Positions 23,320-33,634 are shown, numbered from the stretch's first letter. The stretch is 56,137 nucleotides of DNA from Bacteroidales bacterium (GCA_017548445.1 JAFYZZ010000016.1:1-56137), one strand, 5' to 3'. Notes: generated by a model not told the origin, from the letters alone. A program made the numbers and translations.

Positions 23320-24332
23320 AACTGTTGATCGACTGCTTCGGCGGCGACCATTCGCCGCTGGCCCCGGTGGAGGGCGCGCTGGCCGCGCTCGCCGCCCGTC
23401 CCGACCTGCATCTGCTGCTCACCGGCGACGAAAAAGTGCTGAAGAAGTGCCTGGACGGCCGTTCCTACGACGCCGCCCGGGTGGAGATCGTCCACGCGCC
23501 GGAAGTCATCGGCTGCGACGAGAAGCCCACCGATGTGGTGCGCCTCAAGCGGAACAGCTCGATGATGAAGGCGATTATGCTCCTGCGCGACGAAGACGAC
23601 ATCGCGGGGATGGTGTCCACCGGCTCCACCGGGGCGCTTGTGACGGGCGCGCTGGTGCGGCTGGGACGCATCCCGGGGGTGATCCGCCCGGCGTTCTGCC
23701 CGGTCCTGCCGACGATGGACGGCGGGCTGGTAGGCATCTGCGACAGCGGCGCCAACGTCGAGGTCACGCCCGCGCATCTGCGGCAGTTCGCCATTATGGC
23801 CAGCCTGTATATGGAGCTGGTGTATGGCGTGAAGCAGCCCCGGACCGCCCTGCTCAACGTGGGGAAGGAGGCGGAGAAAGGCGACGACATCCGTCGGGAA
23901 GCCTACGGCCTGCTGGAGCAGACGGACTGCATCAACTTCGTGGGCAATATGGAGAGCCGCGACCTGCTGTCCGGCAGCTACGATGTGGTGGTGGCCGACG
24001 GCTTCTCCGGCAACGTGCTCGTGAAGACCACGGAAGGCACGGCGCTCGAGCTGCTGAAGAAACTCAAGAAGGACATCCATTCGCGCACGCTTTACAAGCT
24101 GGGCGCGTTGCTGATGAAGCGTATGTTCCTGGAAGAGAAGGAGTTTATGAACTATCAGAACTACGGCGGCAGCGTCCTGCTGGGTACCTCCAAGGTGGTG
24201 GTCAAAGGTCACGGAAGCAGCAAGGCGGTGGCGGTGGAGAAGTGCATCGACCAGGCCTGCCGGATGGAGGCCGGGCATCTGTCCGAACGCATCGGCGAAG
24301 CCGTTGCGAAGTATGAACATTTTGAAGAATAA
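23316..24332 (+). CDS. plsX: Phosphate acyltransferase PlsX
   Basis: 338 aa, normal for PlsX, the peripheral-membrane enzyme that interconverts acyl-ACP and acyl-phosphate at the start of phosphatidic acid synthesis. Characteristic segments: IDCFGGDHSPLAPVEGA, VSTGSTGALVTGALVRLGRI near residue 105, ICDSGANVEVTP, NVGKEAEKG, and DVVVADGFSGNVLVKTTEGTA near residue 225. Start at the ATG at 23316, overlapping the previous stop; an in-frame ATG at 23277 lies inside the upstream gene. With fakAB upstream and acpP four bases downstream it forms a complete acyl-phosphate/acyl-ACP exchange unit. Confidence 0.96.
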   Translation: MKLLIDCFGGDHSPLAPVEGALAALAARPDLHLLLTGDEKVLKKCLDGRSYDAARVEIVHAPEVIGCDEKPTDVVRLKRNSSMMKAIMLLRDEDDIAGMVSTGSTGALVTGALVRLGRIPGVIRPAFCPVLPTMDGGLVGICDSGANVEVTPAHLRQFAIMASLYMELVYGVKQPRTALLNVGKEAEKGDDIRREAYGLLEQTDCINFVGNMESRDLLSGSYDVVVADGFSGNVLVKTTEGTALELLKKLKKDIHSRTLYKLGALLMKRMFLEEKEFMNYQNYGGSVLLGTSKVVVKGHGSSKAVAVEKCIDQACRMEAGHLSERIGEAVAKYEHFEE

Positions 24333-24335
24333 GAT

Positions 24336-24572
24336 ATGGAAACAATGTATGAAAGGGTCCGGGAGATTCTCGCGAAGCAGCTTCGCGTCGATCCCGCACG
24401 CGTCGTGCCCGAAGCCCGCATCAAGAAGGACCTGGGCGCCGACTCGCTGGACATCCTCCAGCTGCTGATGCGCATCGAGGACAAGTACGGCATCACCATC
24501 CCCGACGAGGCGCTGGCCGGTTTCGACACCGTGGCCGACGTGGTGGGCTACCTCGATAGACTGGAAGCCTGA
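24336..24572 (+). CDS. acpP: Acyl carrier protein
   Basis: 78 aa acidic helical protein. The phosphopantetheine site is S37 in DLGADSLDILQLLMR; the following helix and GITIPDEALAGFDTVADVV match ACP. It carries growing or finished acyl chains as thioesters. Its place immediately after plsX suits supply or acceptance of acyl groups for phospholipid synthesis. It may be one of several ACPs in the genome, since no fab genes are adjacent; I cannot tell whether it is the main fatty-acid-synthesis ACP. Confidence 0.92.
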   Translation: METMYERVREILAKQLRVDPARVVPEARIKKDLGADSLDILQLLMRIEDKYGITIPDEALAGFDTVADVVGYLDRLEA

Positions 24573-24580
24573 TTTTGCGG

Positions 24581-24608
24581 CTGCTGTGGGGGATTTTACC
24601 CACAGTAG
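24581..24608 (+). terminator. Possible terminator after acpP
   Basis: CTGTGGG (24584-24590) pairs with CCCACAG (24599-24605) around an AT-rich loop. There is no T-run immediately after, though GGGGTTTTTTGC follows at 24620-24630, so the call is weak. Confidence 0.35.
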
Positions 24609-24630
24609 TGGGAGTTTCGGGGTTTTTTGC

Positions 24631-24638
24631 TAATTTTG
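24631..24638 (+). promoter_or_regulatory. -7 box for cytidine deaminase
   Basis: TAATTTTG, matching TAnnTTTG, 21 bases before the ATG at 24660. Confidence 0.6.
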
Positions 24639-24659
24639 AGGAGTCTAACCACATAGTTT

Positions 24660-25133
24660 ATGACGAACCGAGAGATCCGCATCTCCTATCAGGAGTACAA
24701 GTCGATTGATGAAATGAATCCCGAGGACCGGGAACTGGCCGCCGAAGCCATCAAGGCGATGCAGGGCGCCTATGCGCCATATTCGCATTTCCACGTGGGG
24801 GCGGCGGTCCGGATGTCCAACGGTCAGATCGTGCGGGGAGCCAACCAGGAGAACGCCGCTTTTCCGTCCGGGCTCTGCGCCGAGCGTACGGCAATGTTCG
24901 CCGCCGGCGCCCGCTATCCTGACAAGGATATGCTGAGCATCGCGCTGGCCGGCGGCGTGATGGGCCGCCTGGGCAGCCAGCCGGCCACGCCCTGCGGGGC
25001 CTGCCGCCAGGTGATGGCCCAGTACCAGGCCAAGTCGGGCAAGCCGATGTCGGTGATTATGATCTCGACGGAGAGAATTTGGAAATTCGAAAAAGTGGAC
25101 GATATTCTCCCGCTGATTTTCGACAGCATTTGA
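24660..25133 (+). CDS. cdd: Cytidine deaminase
   Basis: 157 aa homotetrameric-type cytidine deaminase, converting cytidine and deoxycytidine to uridine forms in pyrimidine salvage. Zinc and catalytic residues are present: C73 and E75 in GLCAERTAMF, and C112/C115 in PCGACRQV. APYSHFHVGAAV near residue 39 is the usual substrate-binding stretch, followed by the NQENAAFPSG motif. The N-terminal 25 residues are longer than in compact Bacillus enzymes. It stands alone between the acpP operon and the SRP RNA gene. Confidence 0.96.
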   Translation: MTNREIRISYQEYKSIDEMNPEDRELAAEAIKAMQGAYAPYSHFHVGAAVRMSNGQIVRGANQENAAFPSGLCAERTAMFAAGARYPDKDMLSIALAGGVMGRLGSQPATPCGACRQVMAQYQAKSGKPMSVIMISTERIWKFEKVDDILPLIFDSI

Positions 25134-25141
25134 TTTTTTGT

Positions 25142-25149
25142 TATATTTG
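25142..25149 (+). promoter_or_regulatory. -7 box for the SRP RNA gene
   Basis: TATATTTG ends five bases before the predicted 5' end of the SRP RNA, which gives a useful internal measure of box-to-start spacing for this genome. Confidence 0.75.
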
Positions 25150-25153
25150 CCGC

Positions 25154-25256
25154 TGGGAAAGTCGTACACGACCAGCTCCCTCTGAACTCCCCCAGGGCCG
25201 GAAGGCAGCAAGGGCAGGAGGTCGTAGCGGTGCGATGTGCTAAGCTTTCCCTTTTT
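25154..25256 (+). ncRNA. ffs: Bacterial small signal recognition particle RNA (4.5S)
   Basis: About 100 nt. The conserved domain IV tetraloop/asymmetric-loop region (CAGGGCCGGAAGGCAGCAAG, about 25193-25212) is unmistakable. The ends pair (GGGAAAG at 25155-25161 with CTTTCCC at 25245-25251) and a T-run follows as terminator. It binds Ffh to target membrane proteins. The GH127 start lies only about 15 bases beyond. Confidence 0.95.
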
Positions 25257-25270
25257 TTGTTTATTCCGAT

Positions 25271-27184
25271 ATGAAACGATCCCTCATCCTGCTCTCCGTC
25301 GTCACTGCCTTGTGCGCCTGCGGCAAGACCGCTTCCCAGGGCGGTTATCCCATCGGCCAGGTGCCGTTCACCGACGTCAGGGTCTCTGACGGGTTCTGGG
25401 GCGCGCGCCTCAAGGCCAGCCGCGAAGTGACCATCCCGCTTGCGTTCAGCAAATGCGAGGAGACGGGCCGCTACCGCAATTTCGTGGAAGCGGAGCAGCA
25501 GATGCATTCCGACGAGAATCTCGGATTCCGGGTCGCAGGTTTCCCCTTCGACGACACGGACGTCTACAAGACCATCGAGGGCGCCAGTTACCTGCTGCAG
25601 ACCTATCCGGACCCGAAACTGGAGGCATATATCGACAGTGTCCTGGTGCTGGTGGCCGCCGCGCAGGAGCCGGACGGCTACCTCTATACCGCACGGACGC
25701 GCAATCCGGAGCGGCCGCACCTCTGGGCGGGCAAGGAGCGCTGGGCGCAGATCGAGGACAGCCACGAGCTGTATAATCTCGGTCATATGATCGAAGGCGC
25801 CGTGGCGCACTACCGTGCCACGGGCAAGCGCAACTTCCTGGATATCGCCATCAAGTACGCCGACTGCGTGTGCCGGGAGATCGGTCCCGGGGAGAACCAG
25901 CAGGTCCGCGTGCCGGGCCACCAGATCGCCGAGATGGCCCTGGCCAAACTCTACACCGTGACCGGAGATAAAAAATACCTCGACGAGGCCAAGTTCTTCA
26001 TCGATATGCGCGGCCGCGGCGAGAAGGGGATGGACGCATACCGCCAGTCCGCCGTGCCGGTGCTGGAGCAGTCCGAGGCCGTCGGCCACGCCGTCCGCGC
26101 GGAATATATGTATTCGGGAATCGCCGACGTCGCCGCCCTGACCGGCGAGACGGCCTACATCGATGCGATCGACCGCATCTGGGAGAACATCGTTTCGAAG
26201 AAACTCTACCTGACCGGCGGCGTGGGTTCCCGCTATGAAGGCGAAGCTTTCGGCGACAATTACGAACTGCCGAACCTGACTTCCTACTGCGAGACCTGTG
26301 CGGCCATCGGCAACGTGTATACCAACTACCGGATGTTCCTGCTGCACGGCGACGCGAAATATATCGACGTGCTGGAGCGGACGCTCTACAACGGCGTGAT
26401 TTCCGGCGTATCGCTGGACGGCGGCACCTTCTTCTATCCCAATCCGCTGGAGTCCGACGGACGCCACCACCGCGAACCCTGGTTCGGCTGCGCCTGCTGC
26501 CCGTCCAACATCTGCCGCTTCATCCCTTCCGTTCCGGGCTATATCTACGCTGCGCAGGACAGGGACCTCTATGTCAATCTGTATGTGGACAATACGATGA
26601 CGCACAGCCTGGCAGGCCGCGAGGTCACCGTGTCCCAGCACACCGATTATCCCTGGAGCGGGGACGTGCGCGTGACGGTGGACAGGAACCGGGCGGGCGA
26701 GTTTACGCTGAGGCTCCGCATCCCGGGCTGGGTGCGGGGAGAGGTGGTGCCGAGCGACCTGTATGCCTATGCCGACGGCAAGGAGACAGCCTACCGGGTT
26801 TCGCTGAACGGCGAGGCGCTGGAAGGGGAACTGCAGAACGGCTATTTCTGCATCACGCGCGACTGGAAGGCCGGTGACGAGGTGGAACTGTCGTTCGATA
26901 TGGCACCGCGTTTCGTGCGCGCCAACGAGGCCGTGGAGGCCGACCGCGGACGTCTCGCGGTGGAATGCGGTCCGCTGGTGTACTGCGCCGAGTGGCCGGA
27001 CAATCCGGAGACCGACGTGCTGACGGCCGCCGTGTCCGCCGGCGATGCGCTTTCGGAGGAATTCCGCAGCGACCTGCTGGGCGGCCTCCGCGTGATCCGC
27101 GACGGCGAATTGACGCTGATTCCTTATTATGCCTGGAACCACCGCGGTGCGGGCAAGATGGAAGTCTGGATGCACGAGAAGTAG
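25271..27184 (+). CDS. GH127 beta-L-arabinofuranosidase-like lipoprotein
   Basis: 637 aa. A lipoprotein signal (LSVVTALCACGK) predicts attachment at Cys17 or Cys19 in the outer envelope. The (alpha/alpha)6 GH127 domain carries the zinc/catalytic set: E341 and C343 in CETCAAIGN, and C409-C410 in CACCPSN. In HypBA1 one of the paired cysteines is the nucleophile. GYLYTARTRNP, GEAFGDNYELPN and the C-terminal beta-sandwich (LRLRIPGWVRG) also fit. Known members remove beta-L-arabinofuranose from plant glycoproteins or arabinans. No SusC/D genes adjoin it, so it is not in an obvious polysaccharide locus. Its stop abuts the next ATG directly. Confidence 0.9.
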   Translation: MKRSLILLSVVTALCACGKTASQGGYPIGQVPFTDVRVSDGFWGARLKASREVTIPLAFSKCEETGRYRNFVEAEQQMHSDENLGFRVAGFPFDDTDVYKTIEGASYLLQTYPDPKLEAYIDSVLVLVAAAQEPDGYLYTARTRNPERPHLWAGKERWAQIEDSHELYNLGHMIEGAVAHYRATGKRNFLDIAIKYADCVCREIGPGENQQVRVPGHQIAEMALAKLYTVTGDKKYLDEAKFFIDMRGRGEKGMDAYRQSAVPVLEQSEAVGHAVRAEYMYSGIADVAALTGETAYIDAIDRIWENIVSKKLYLTGGVGSRYEGEAFGDNYELPNLTSYCETCAAIGNVYTNYRMFLLHGDAKYIDVLERTLYNGVISGVSLDGGTFFYPNPLESDGRHHREPWFGCACCPSNICRFIPSVPGYIYAAQDRDLYVNLYVDNTMTHSLAGREVTVSQHTDYPWSGDVRVTVDRNRAGEFTLRLRIPGWVRGEVVPSDLYAYADGKETAYRVSLNGEALEGELQNGYFCITRDWKAGDEVELSFDMAPRFVRANEAVEADRGRLAVECGPLVYCAEWPDNPETDVLTAAVSAGDALSEEFRSDLLGGLRVIRDGELTLIPYYAWNHRGAGKMEVWMHEK

Positions 27185-28660
27185 ATGAAGTCCGAGATCG
27201 TAGTCATCGGCGGGGGAGCCTCCGGCCTGATGGCGGCCTACCACGCCGCCCGGGCGCTCGTGGACGCGGGCAGCGACGCGCAGGTGACCGTGCTGGAGAA
27301 GATGCCGCGCCCGGCCCGCAAGGTGATGATCACCGGCAAGGGGCGTTGCAATTTCACGAACGTGAAGGATTGGAACGAGTTCTCCGGGCACATCCGCTCG
27401 AAAGCGAATTTCGTCAAGCCGGCGTTCTTCAATCTGCCTTCCCAGGCCGTCGTGGACTGGTTCGAGGGCTTCGGGATGCCGGCCGTCGTCGAACGCGGCG
27501 ACCGCGCCTTTCCGGCCTCCTACCACGCCTCCGACGTCGTCGACACCTTGGTGAACGCCTGCCTCTCACTCGGCGTCAAAATCGAAACCGAGGCGGAGGT
27601 CTCTTCGCTTGAAGCCCTGGCGGCAGTCGCCCCAGAAAACCCTGCCACCCTCGGCATGGTAAGAGGGGGGACCGCAAGCGAAGCGCAGCGGTGGGGTCGA
27701 GCGGAGCGAGACGTTTTCAGGGGCGAGCTGCCGCAGGGCTTCCTGGTAAAATTGGCAGACGGGCGTGAGTGGAAATGCCGGCGGGTGATCGTGGCAACGG
27801 GCGGGCTGAGCTACCCGACGACGGGTTCGACGGGGGACGGCCTGCGTTGGTCGGAGGCGCTCGGGCACCGCATCGTGCCGACTTTCCCGGCTCTGACTGC
27901 CCTGGTGCCGAAAGGCTATAAATTGCAGGAAGACAAAGACTTGCACATAGACCGCAGTACGCCGCTCAGCGAATTTGGGCAGACGCTCTGCGGCATCCAG
28001 CTCAAGAACGTCCAGCTGACCCTCCGCATCGAAGGGACCGACGCCGACACGGAATTCGGCGACGTCGACTTCACCGACGGCGGCCTCGAAGGCCCGGTGG
28101 GCTTCCAGCTCAGCCGCAAGGCCGTCAAGGCGCTGATGAACGGCTCCCGCGTGAGCCTGCTGCTCGACCTCAAGCCGGGCGTGGACCTCACGGAACTGAC
28201 CGTCCGCGTAAAGCAGCTGTGGGCGGAAATCGAAAAAGACCCGCGTTCGCGGGGCGTACGTGAGAAGGAACGCTGCCGCATCCTGCTGGGCAAGCTGATG
28301 CCGCGCGAACTCATCCCCGCCTTCACGGCGGCTCACCCCGAGATCATCACCCTGGAACGGCGCGGAAGGGCCGACACCAAGGTGTGGGTGAACTTGGTCA
28401 GCATCGCCAAGGTGTTGAAATGCTGGCAGTTCGACATTGCCGGCTACGTGGGTTACGAACGCGCGGTGGTTACCGCCGGCGGCGTGAGCACCGACGAGTT
28501 CATCGCCAAGACGATGGAGTCCCGGCTCGTGCCCGGACTGTACCTTTGCGGCGAGGTGCTGGATATCGACGCCGATACCGGCGGCTACAACCTTCAGCTC
28601 GCCTTCGCCACCGGCGCCCTCGCCGGCCGCAGCGCCGCCAAATCCCTGGAATCAAACTAA
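27185..28660 (+). CDS. BaiN/HI0933-family flavoprotein with an in-frame repeat insertion
   Basis: 491 aa, versus roughly 400-420 for the family. FAD site VVIGGGASGLMAAYHAA at the N-terminus, MPRPARKVMITGKGRCNFTN, VIVATGGLSYPTTGSTGDG near residue 205, and the C-terminal GLYLCGEVLDIDADTGGYNLQLAF ending are all typical of HI0933-like (TIGR00275) proteins, whose roles are mostly unknown apart from BaiN in bile-acid reduction. Residues 143-186 are encoded by a palindromic repeat (27611-27742, 132 bp, 44 codons) set between VSSL and GFLVKLADGREWKCRRV. The frame is kept, so the gene is probably intact. It starts on the base after the GH127 stop. Confidence 0.88.
   Translation: MKSEIVVIGGGASGLMAAYHAARALVDAGSDAQVTVLEKMPRPARKVMITGKGRCNFTNVKDWNEFSGHIRSKANFVKPAFFNLPSQAVVDWFEGFGMPAVVERGDRAFPASYHASDVVDTLVNACLSLGVKIETEAEVSSLEALAAVAPENPATLGMVRGGTASEAQRWGRAERDVFRGELPQGFLVKLADGREWKCRRVIVATGGLSYPTTGSTGDGLRWSEALGHRIVPTFPALTALVPKGYKLQEDKDLHIDRSTPLSEFGQTLCGIQLKNVQLTLRIEGTDADTEFGDVDFTDGGLEGPVGFQLSRKAVKALMNGSRVSLLLDLKPGVDLTELTVRVKQLWAEIEKDPRSRGVREKERCRILLGKLMPRELIPAFTAAHPEIITLERRGRADTKVWVNLVSIAKVLKCWQFDIAGYVGYERAVVTAGGVSTDEFIAKTMESRLVPGLYLCGEVLDIDADTGGYNLQLAFATGALAGRSAAKSLESN
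27611..27742 (+). repeat. Palindromic repeat element, copy B, inside a gene
   Basis: The arms 27611-27640 and 27713-27742 are 30 bases each and pair with few mismatches (GAAGCCCTG, then GGCAG, GCCCC and AAAAC). The core 27641-27712 contains a 31-base stretch (27665-27695) identical to 47548-47578 in copy D and aligns with copy A read in reverse. Length 132 bp is exactly 44 codons and begins on a codon boundary. Confidence 0.88.
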
Positions 28661-28673
28661 TACCCTCAATCCT

Positions 28674-29204
28674 ATGAAAATGAACAAATGCTTTCTTTGC
28701 GCCTGCGCGGCCGTGCTCCTGACGGGAGCGGCGCTGCGCGCCCAGGCACCCGCCACGGAGTATCCCGTGGGACCCGGCCTGGAATTCGTGGTGAAACTGA
28801 ACGTGGACTGCGCCGGAACCTACACGGTAGGCGAGACCTCCAAGGGCACCCGGACCATCATCCCCATCGTGGGCGGCACCTTCGAGGGCCCCGCGATGAA
28901 AGGCGAAGTGCTTGCGGGCGGCGCCGACTACCAGCTGAACGACCGTGAACACGGCCGCACGGAAGTGGAAGCCATCTACTCCATCAAGACCGACGACGGC
29001 GTGTACATCCACATCCGCAACTGCGGGCTCATCACGATGGGCCGCGACGCCAACGGCGCGCCGAGCTTCTATTTCCGCACGGCTCCGAAGTTCGAGGCCC
29101 CGCGCGACAGCAAGTACGCGTGGCTGAACGACGCCATCTTCGTGTGTATGCCGGGACAGGGCAAGCCCGGAGCGATCTGCCTGGACATCTGGAAGGTGCT
29201 CTGA
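28674..29204 (+). CDS. Exported DUF3237 protein
   Basis: 176 aa with a signal peptide (CFLCACAAVLLTGAALRAQA). The rest is a single DUF3237 domain: IIPIVGGTFEGPAMKGEVLAGGADYQLN near residue 62 and the IYSIKTDDGVYIHIRNCG strand pair. The family is a small beta-barrel of unknown function; calycin-like ligand binding is a guess only. It follows the flavoprotein by 13 bases and closes the forward operon, ending at a bidirectional terminator. Confidence 0.85.
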   Translation: MKMNKCFLCACAAVLLTGAALRAQAPATEYPVGPGLEFVVKLNVDCAGTYTVGETSKGTRTIIPIVGGTFEGPAMKGEVLAGGADYQLNDREHGRTEVEAIYSIKTDDGVYIHIRNCGLITMGRDANGAPSFYFRTAPKFEAPRDSKYAWLNDAIFVCMPGQGKPGAICLDIWKVL

Positions 29205-29220
29205 CGGCCGGCTGCAACGG

Positions 29221-29255
29221 AAAACGCCCCGAAGGAATGTCCTCCGGGGCGTTTT
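29221..29255. terminator. Bidirectional terminator between convergent genes
   Basis: Stem AAAACGCCCCG with CGGGGCGTTTT, A-run on the left and T-run on the right, between the DUF3237 gene and the reverse-strand peptidase gene. Confidence 0.9.
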
Positions 29256-29269
29256 CGTAAATCAATGTC

Positions 29270-30136
29270 CTACAGCTGGTTGTAGCGCGGGGAGAAAGTG
29301 TCTCCGTCGGCCGGGTTGCCGGTGCGGAGGCCCTTCATCAGCCAGCGGGAGCGCTGCTCGGAAGTGCCGTGGTTGAAGGACTCGGGCTGGGTGTAGCCGC
29401 GCGCCTTCTTCTGCAGGTAGTCGTCGCCGATCTTGGACGCCACCGCCATACCTTCCTCGACATCGCCCTCTTCCAGGGAGTGGTACCTCTTGTTGTCGTG
29501 GTAGGCCCAGACGCCGGCGTAGAAGTCGGCCTGGAGCTCGAGCCGGACGCTGATCTGGTTGCTTTCCGTCTGGCTCACGCGCTGCATCTGCTGGTGAGCC
29601 TGCTGGAGCGTGCCGAGCAGGTACTGCACGTGGTGGCCGACCTCGTGGGCGATGACGTAGGCGTAGGCGAAATCGCCGTCCGCGCCGATTTGCTGCTTCA
29701 TCGTGGAGAAGAAGGACAGGTCGATGTAGACCGTCTGGTCCGCGCTGTTGTAGAACGGACCCATCTGGGCGGATGCGGTGCCGCTGGCGGTCTGCACGTA
29801 GTCATTATAGAGGACGAGCTTCGGAGGGATGTATTTGCGGCCGTTCTGGGCGAAGATCTCCGTCCAGACGTCTTCCGTGCCGGCGAGGATCTGCTTGGAG
29901 AACACGGCGAGCTCTTCCTCTTCCGCGGTCGGGGTGCGGCCGCTGCCGCTGACGATCTCCGTGCCGGCCATCCCGCCCATCTGCTCCAGCACGTCGGCGG
30001 GGTTGCCGCCCATCAGCAGGGTGATGAGGCCGATGATGATCAGGCCACCGAGGCCCACGCCGCCGGCCACCTTGCCGGCGGACATACCACGCCGGTCGTC
30101 GACGTTGGTGCTTTCTCTTCTTCCTTCGAGTTTCAT
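29270..30136 (-). CDS. YpfJ-type membrane-anchored zinc metallopeptidase
   Basis: 288 aa. One N-terminal membrane segment (GGVGLGGLIIIGLITLLMGG, residues 25-44) anchors the protein; the C-terminal domain carries the zinc motif HEVGHH with H164, E165 and H168. GPFYNSADQTVYIDLSFF is the conserved strand before it, and the later EGDVEEGMAVASKIGDD region is typical of COG2321. Substrates of the family are unknown. It is 15 bases after the esterase gene on the same strand and probably co-transcribed. Confidence 0.93.
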   Translation of the reverse strand: MKLEGRRESTNVDDRRGMSAGKVAGGVGLGGLIIIGLITLLMGGNPADVLEQMGGMAGTEIVSGSGRTPTAEEEELAVFSKQILAGTEDVWTEIFAQNGRKYIPPKLVLYNDYVQTASGTASAQMGPFYNSADQTVYIDLSFFSTMKQQIGADGDFAYAYVIAHEVGHHVQYLLGTLQQAHQQMQRVSQTESNQISVRLELQADFYAGVWAYHDNKRYHSLEEGDVEEGMAVASKIGDDYLQKKARGYTQPESFNHGTSEQRSRWLMKGLRTGNPADGDTFSPRYNQL

Positions 30137-30151
30137 ATGATCGATGATTTG

Positions 30152-32415
<2,264 letters not shown>

Positions 32416-32434
32416 GTTTTTTCAAAATTATTGC

Positions 32435-32442
32435 TACCTTTG
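32435..32442 (+). promoter_or_regulatory. -7 box for tRNA-Thr
   Basis: TACCTTTG, 10 bases before the mature tRNA 5' end. Confidence 0.7.
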
Positions 32443-32452
32443 CAGTCCCATT

Positions 32453-32525
32453 GCCACTTTAGCTCAGTCGGTAGAGCAGCGCATTCGTAACGCGCAGGTC
32501 AACAGTTCAAGTCTGTTAAGTGGCT
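32453..32525 (+). tRNA. tRNA-Thr (anticodon CGU)
   Basis: 73 nt cloverleaf: acceptor GCCACTT pairs with AAGTGGC, D-loop AGCTCAGTCGGTAGAGC, anticodon loop TTCGTAA with CGT at 32486-32488, and T-arm with GTTCAAG. CCA is not encoded. The last anticodon-stem pair is A-C, as the sequence stands. Confidence 0.95.
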
Positions 32526-32564
32526 CAAAGAAAAAGCCCGGCAATGCGCCGGGCTTTTTCTTTG
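32526..32564. terminator. Strong bidirectional terminator
   Basis: A perfect 17-bp stem CAAAGAAAAAGCCCGGC/GCCGGGCTTTTTCTTTG with a 5-base loop, starting right after tRNA-Thr. It also serves the reverse-strand YARHG gene. Confidence 0.93.
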
Positions 32565-32582
32565 GCCACTGTTCCTTCATTA

Positions 32583-32627
32583 GCGGGGGACGTTTCCCCC
32601 GCACCCCCTCTGGTCGCTTCGCTCCGA
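32583..32627. repeat. Short repeat, copy E (type II)
   Basis: A hairpin GCGGGGG/CCCCCGC at 32583-32602 is followed by 25 bases that repeat 40548-40571 with one inserted base (ACCCCCTC, GGTCGCTTCGCTCCGA). It lies just beyond the stop of the reverse-strand YARHG gene. Confidence 0.75.
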
Positions 32628-32630
32628 ATC

Positions 32631-33632
32631 CTAGTGGTCACCATTGAGGCCGGGAAGATCTTCGCTGATGTAGCGCTCGTCGTCGGGGATGGCCTCCTCG
32701 GCCTGGATGAGCGCGATGTTCATCTGTTCGATGAAGGAGGTCTTGATGCCGGCATTGTTCCCGGCCGGCTTGTACCAGGGCTGTGCGGCGAAGTAAGCCC
32801 TGAGGTCCTCGGACTGGAATTCGTAGCCGTGCTTCGCCAGGATGGAATTGCGCATCAGGCGCAGCGTGGGCTTGGAGTAAAACAGCCAGGTGTTGAAGTC
32901 GTCCGACAGCCAGTCCCAGCGGCCCCGCGTGGGGTCGGCCCAGTACAGGTTCACGGGCTCTTCACCCTCGACGTCGTCGAAGTAACCGTACTCGTCCGGC
33001 GTACAGGGATAGGCGTTCAGGCCGAAAGACGTCTGGCGCAGATGCCAGGAACCCTCCCAACTGGTGCCGTGGACGGTGATGACGTCCAGCGGGTATCCGT
33101 TTATCTGCTCGATGTCGTAGGGGACTGTCTGCCCGCCCGCGGTGAAGGTGCCCTCGCCGATGACGACGGTCTGGCGGAGGTCGGGGCCTTCGTCGCTCAC
33201 GCGCGGACCCAGGGCGTAGATGCCTTTGATGCGGCTGAGCCAGCGTTCCTCGACGTTTTTCTCTTTCTCCCGGGTGGTCCGGGAGTACAGGTCGATGAGC
33301 CTGCCGTCCTTGTTGTAAACGGCCAGGACCGTGCGGTTGTCCTGCCGCATCAGTTTCACGGTGGATTCCTTTTCCTGCTGGTCCGGCTGGATGGCGCCGT
33401 CGTTGTCGGTCTCTTCCATTCGGAACTGGTTTTCCTTCCCCGCGATGGGAACGAGCCGGAATTCCGATTCTTGGCCTTCGTTCATCGAGTACATAAAGAC
33501 GGAGCCGTCGGCGTTGCGGGTGGCTTCGAACTGGCTGCTTCCGTTGAACCAGCTGGTGCCGGAACTGATGGTCTGCCCCGACACGGCCGCGGCCGACAGC
33601 AGGCAGGAGAGGATGAGGAGAATGCGTTTCAT
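32631..33632 (-). CDS. Exported YARHG-domain protein
   Basis: 333 aa with a signal peptide (ILLILSCLLSAAAVSGQ). The recognisable part is a C-terminal YARHG domain: LRLMRNSILAKHGYEFQSEDLRAYF and PWYKP near residue 280, a short extracellular or periplasmic module of unknown function. The N-terminal half is beta-rich with repeated charged strands and no family I know. It starts two bases after the exonuclease stop and ends the dnaN operon. The longer frame upstream would overlap the exonuclease gene, so I use the ATG at 33632 that gives the signal peptide. Confidence 0.82.
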   Translation of the reverse strand: MKRILLILSCLLSAAAVSGQTISSGTSWFNGSSQFEATRNADGSVFMYSMNEGQESEFRLVPIAGKENQFRMEETDNDGAIQPDQQEKESTVKLMRQDNRTVLAVYNKDGRLIDLYSRTTREKEKNVEERWLSRIKGIYALGPRVSDEGPDLRQTVVIGEGTFTAGGQTVPYDIEQINGYPLDVITVHGTSWEGSWHLRQTSFGLNAYPCTPDEYGYFDDVEGEEPVNLYWADPTRGRWDWLSDDFNTWLFYSKPTLRLMRNSILAKHGYEFQSEDLRAYFAAQPWYKPAGNNAGIKTSFIEQMNIALIQAEEAIPDDERYISEDLPGLNGDH

Positions 33633-33634
33633 AT

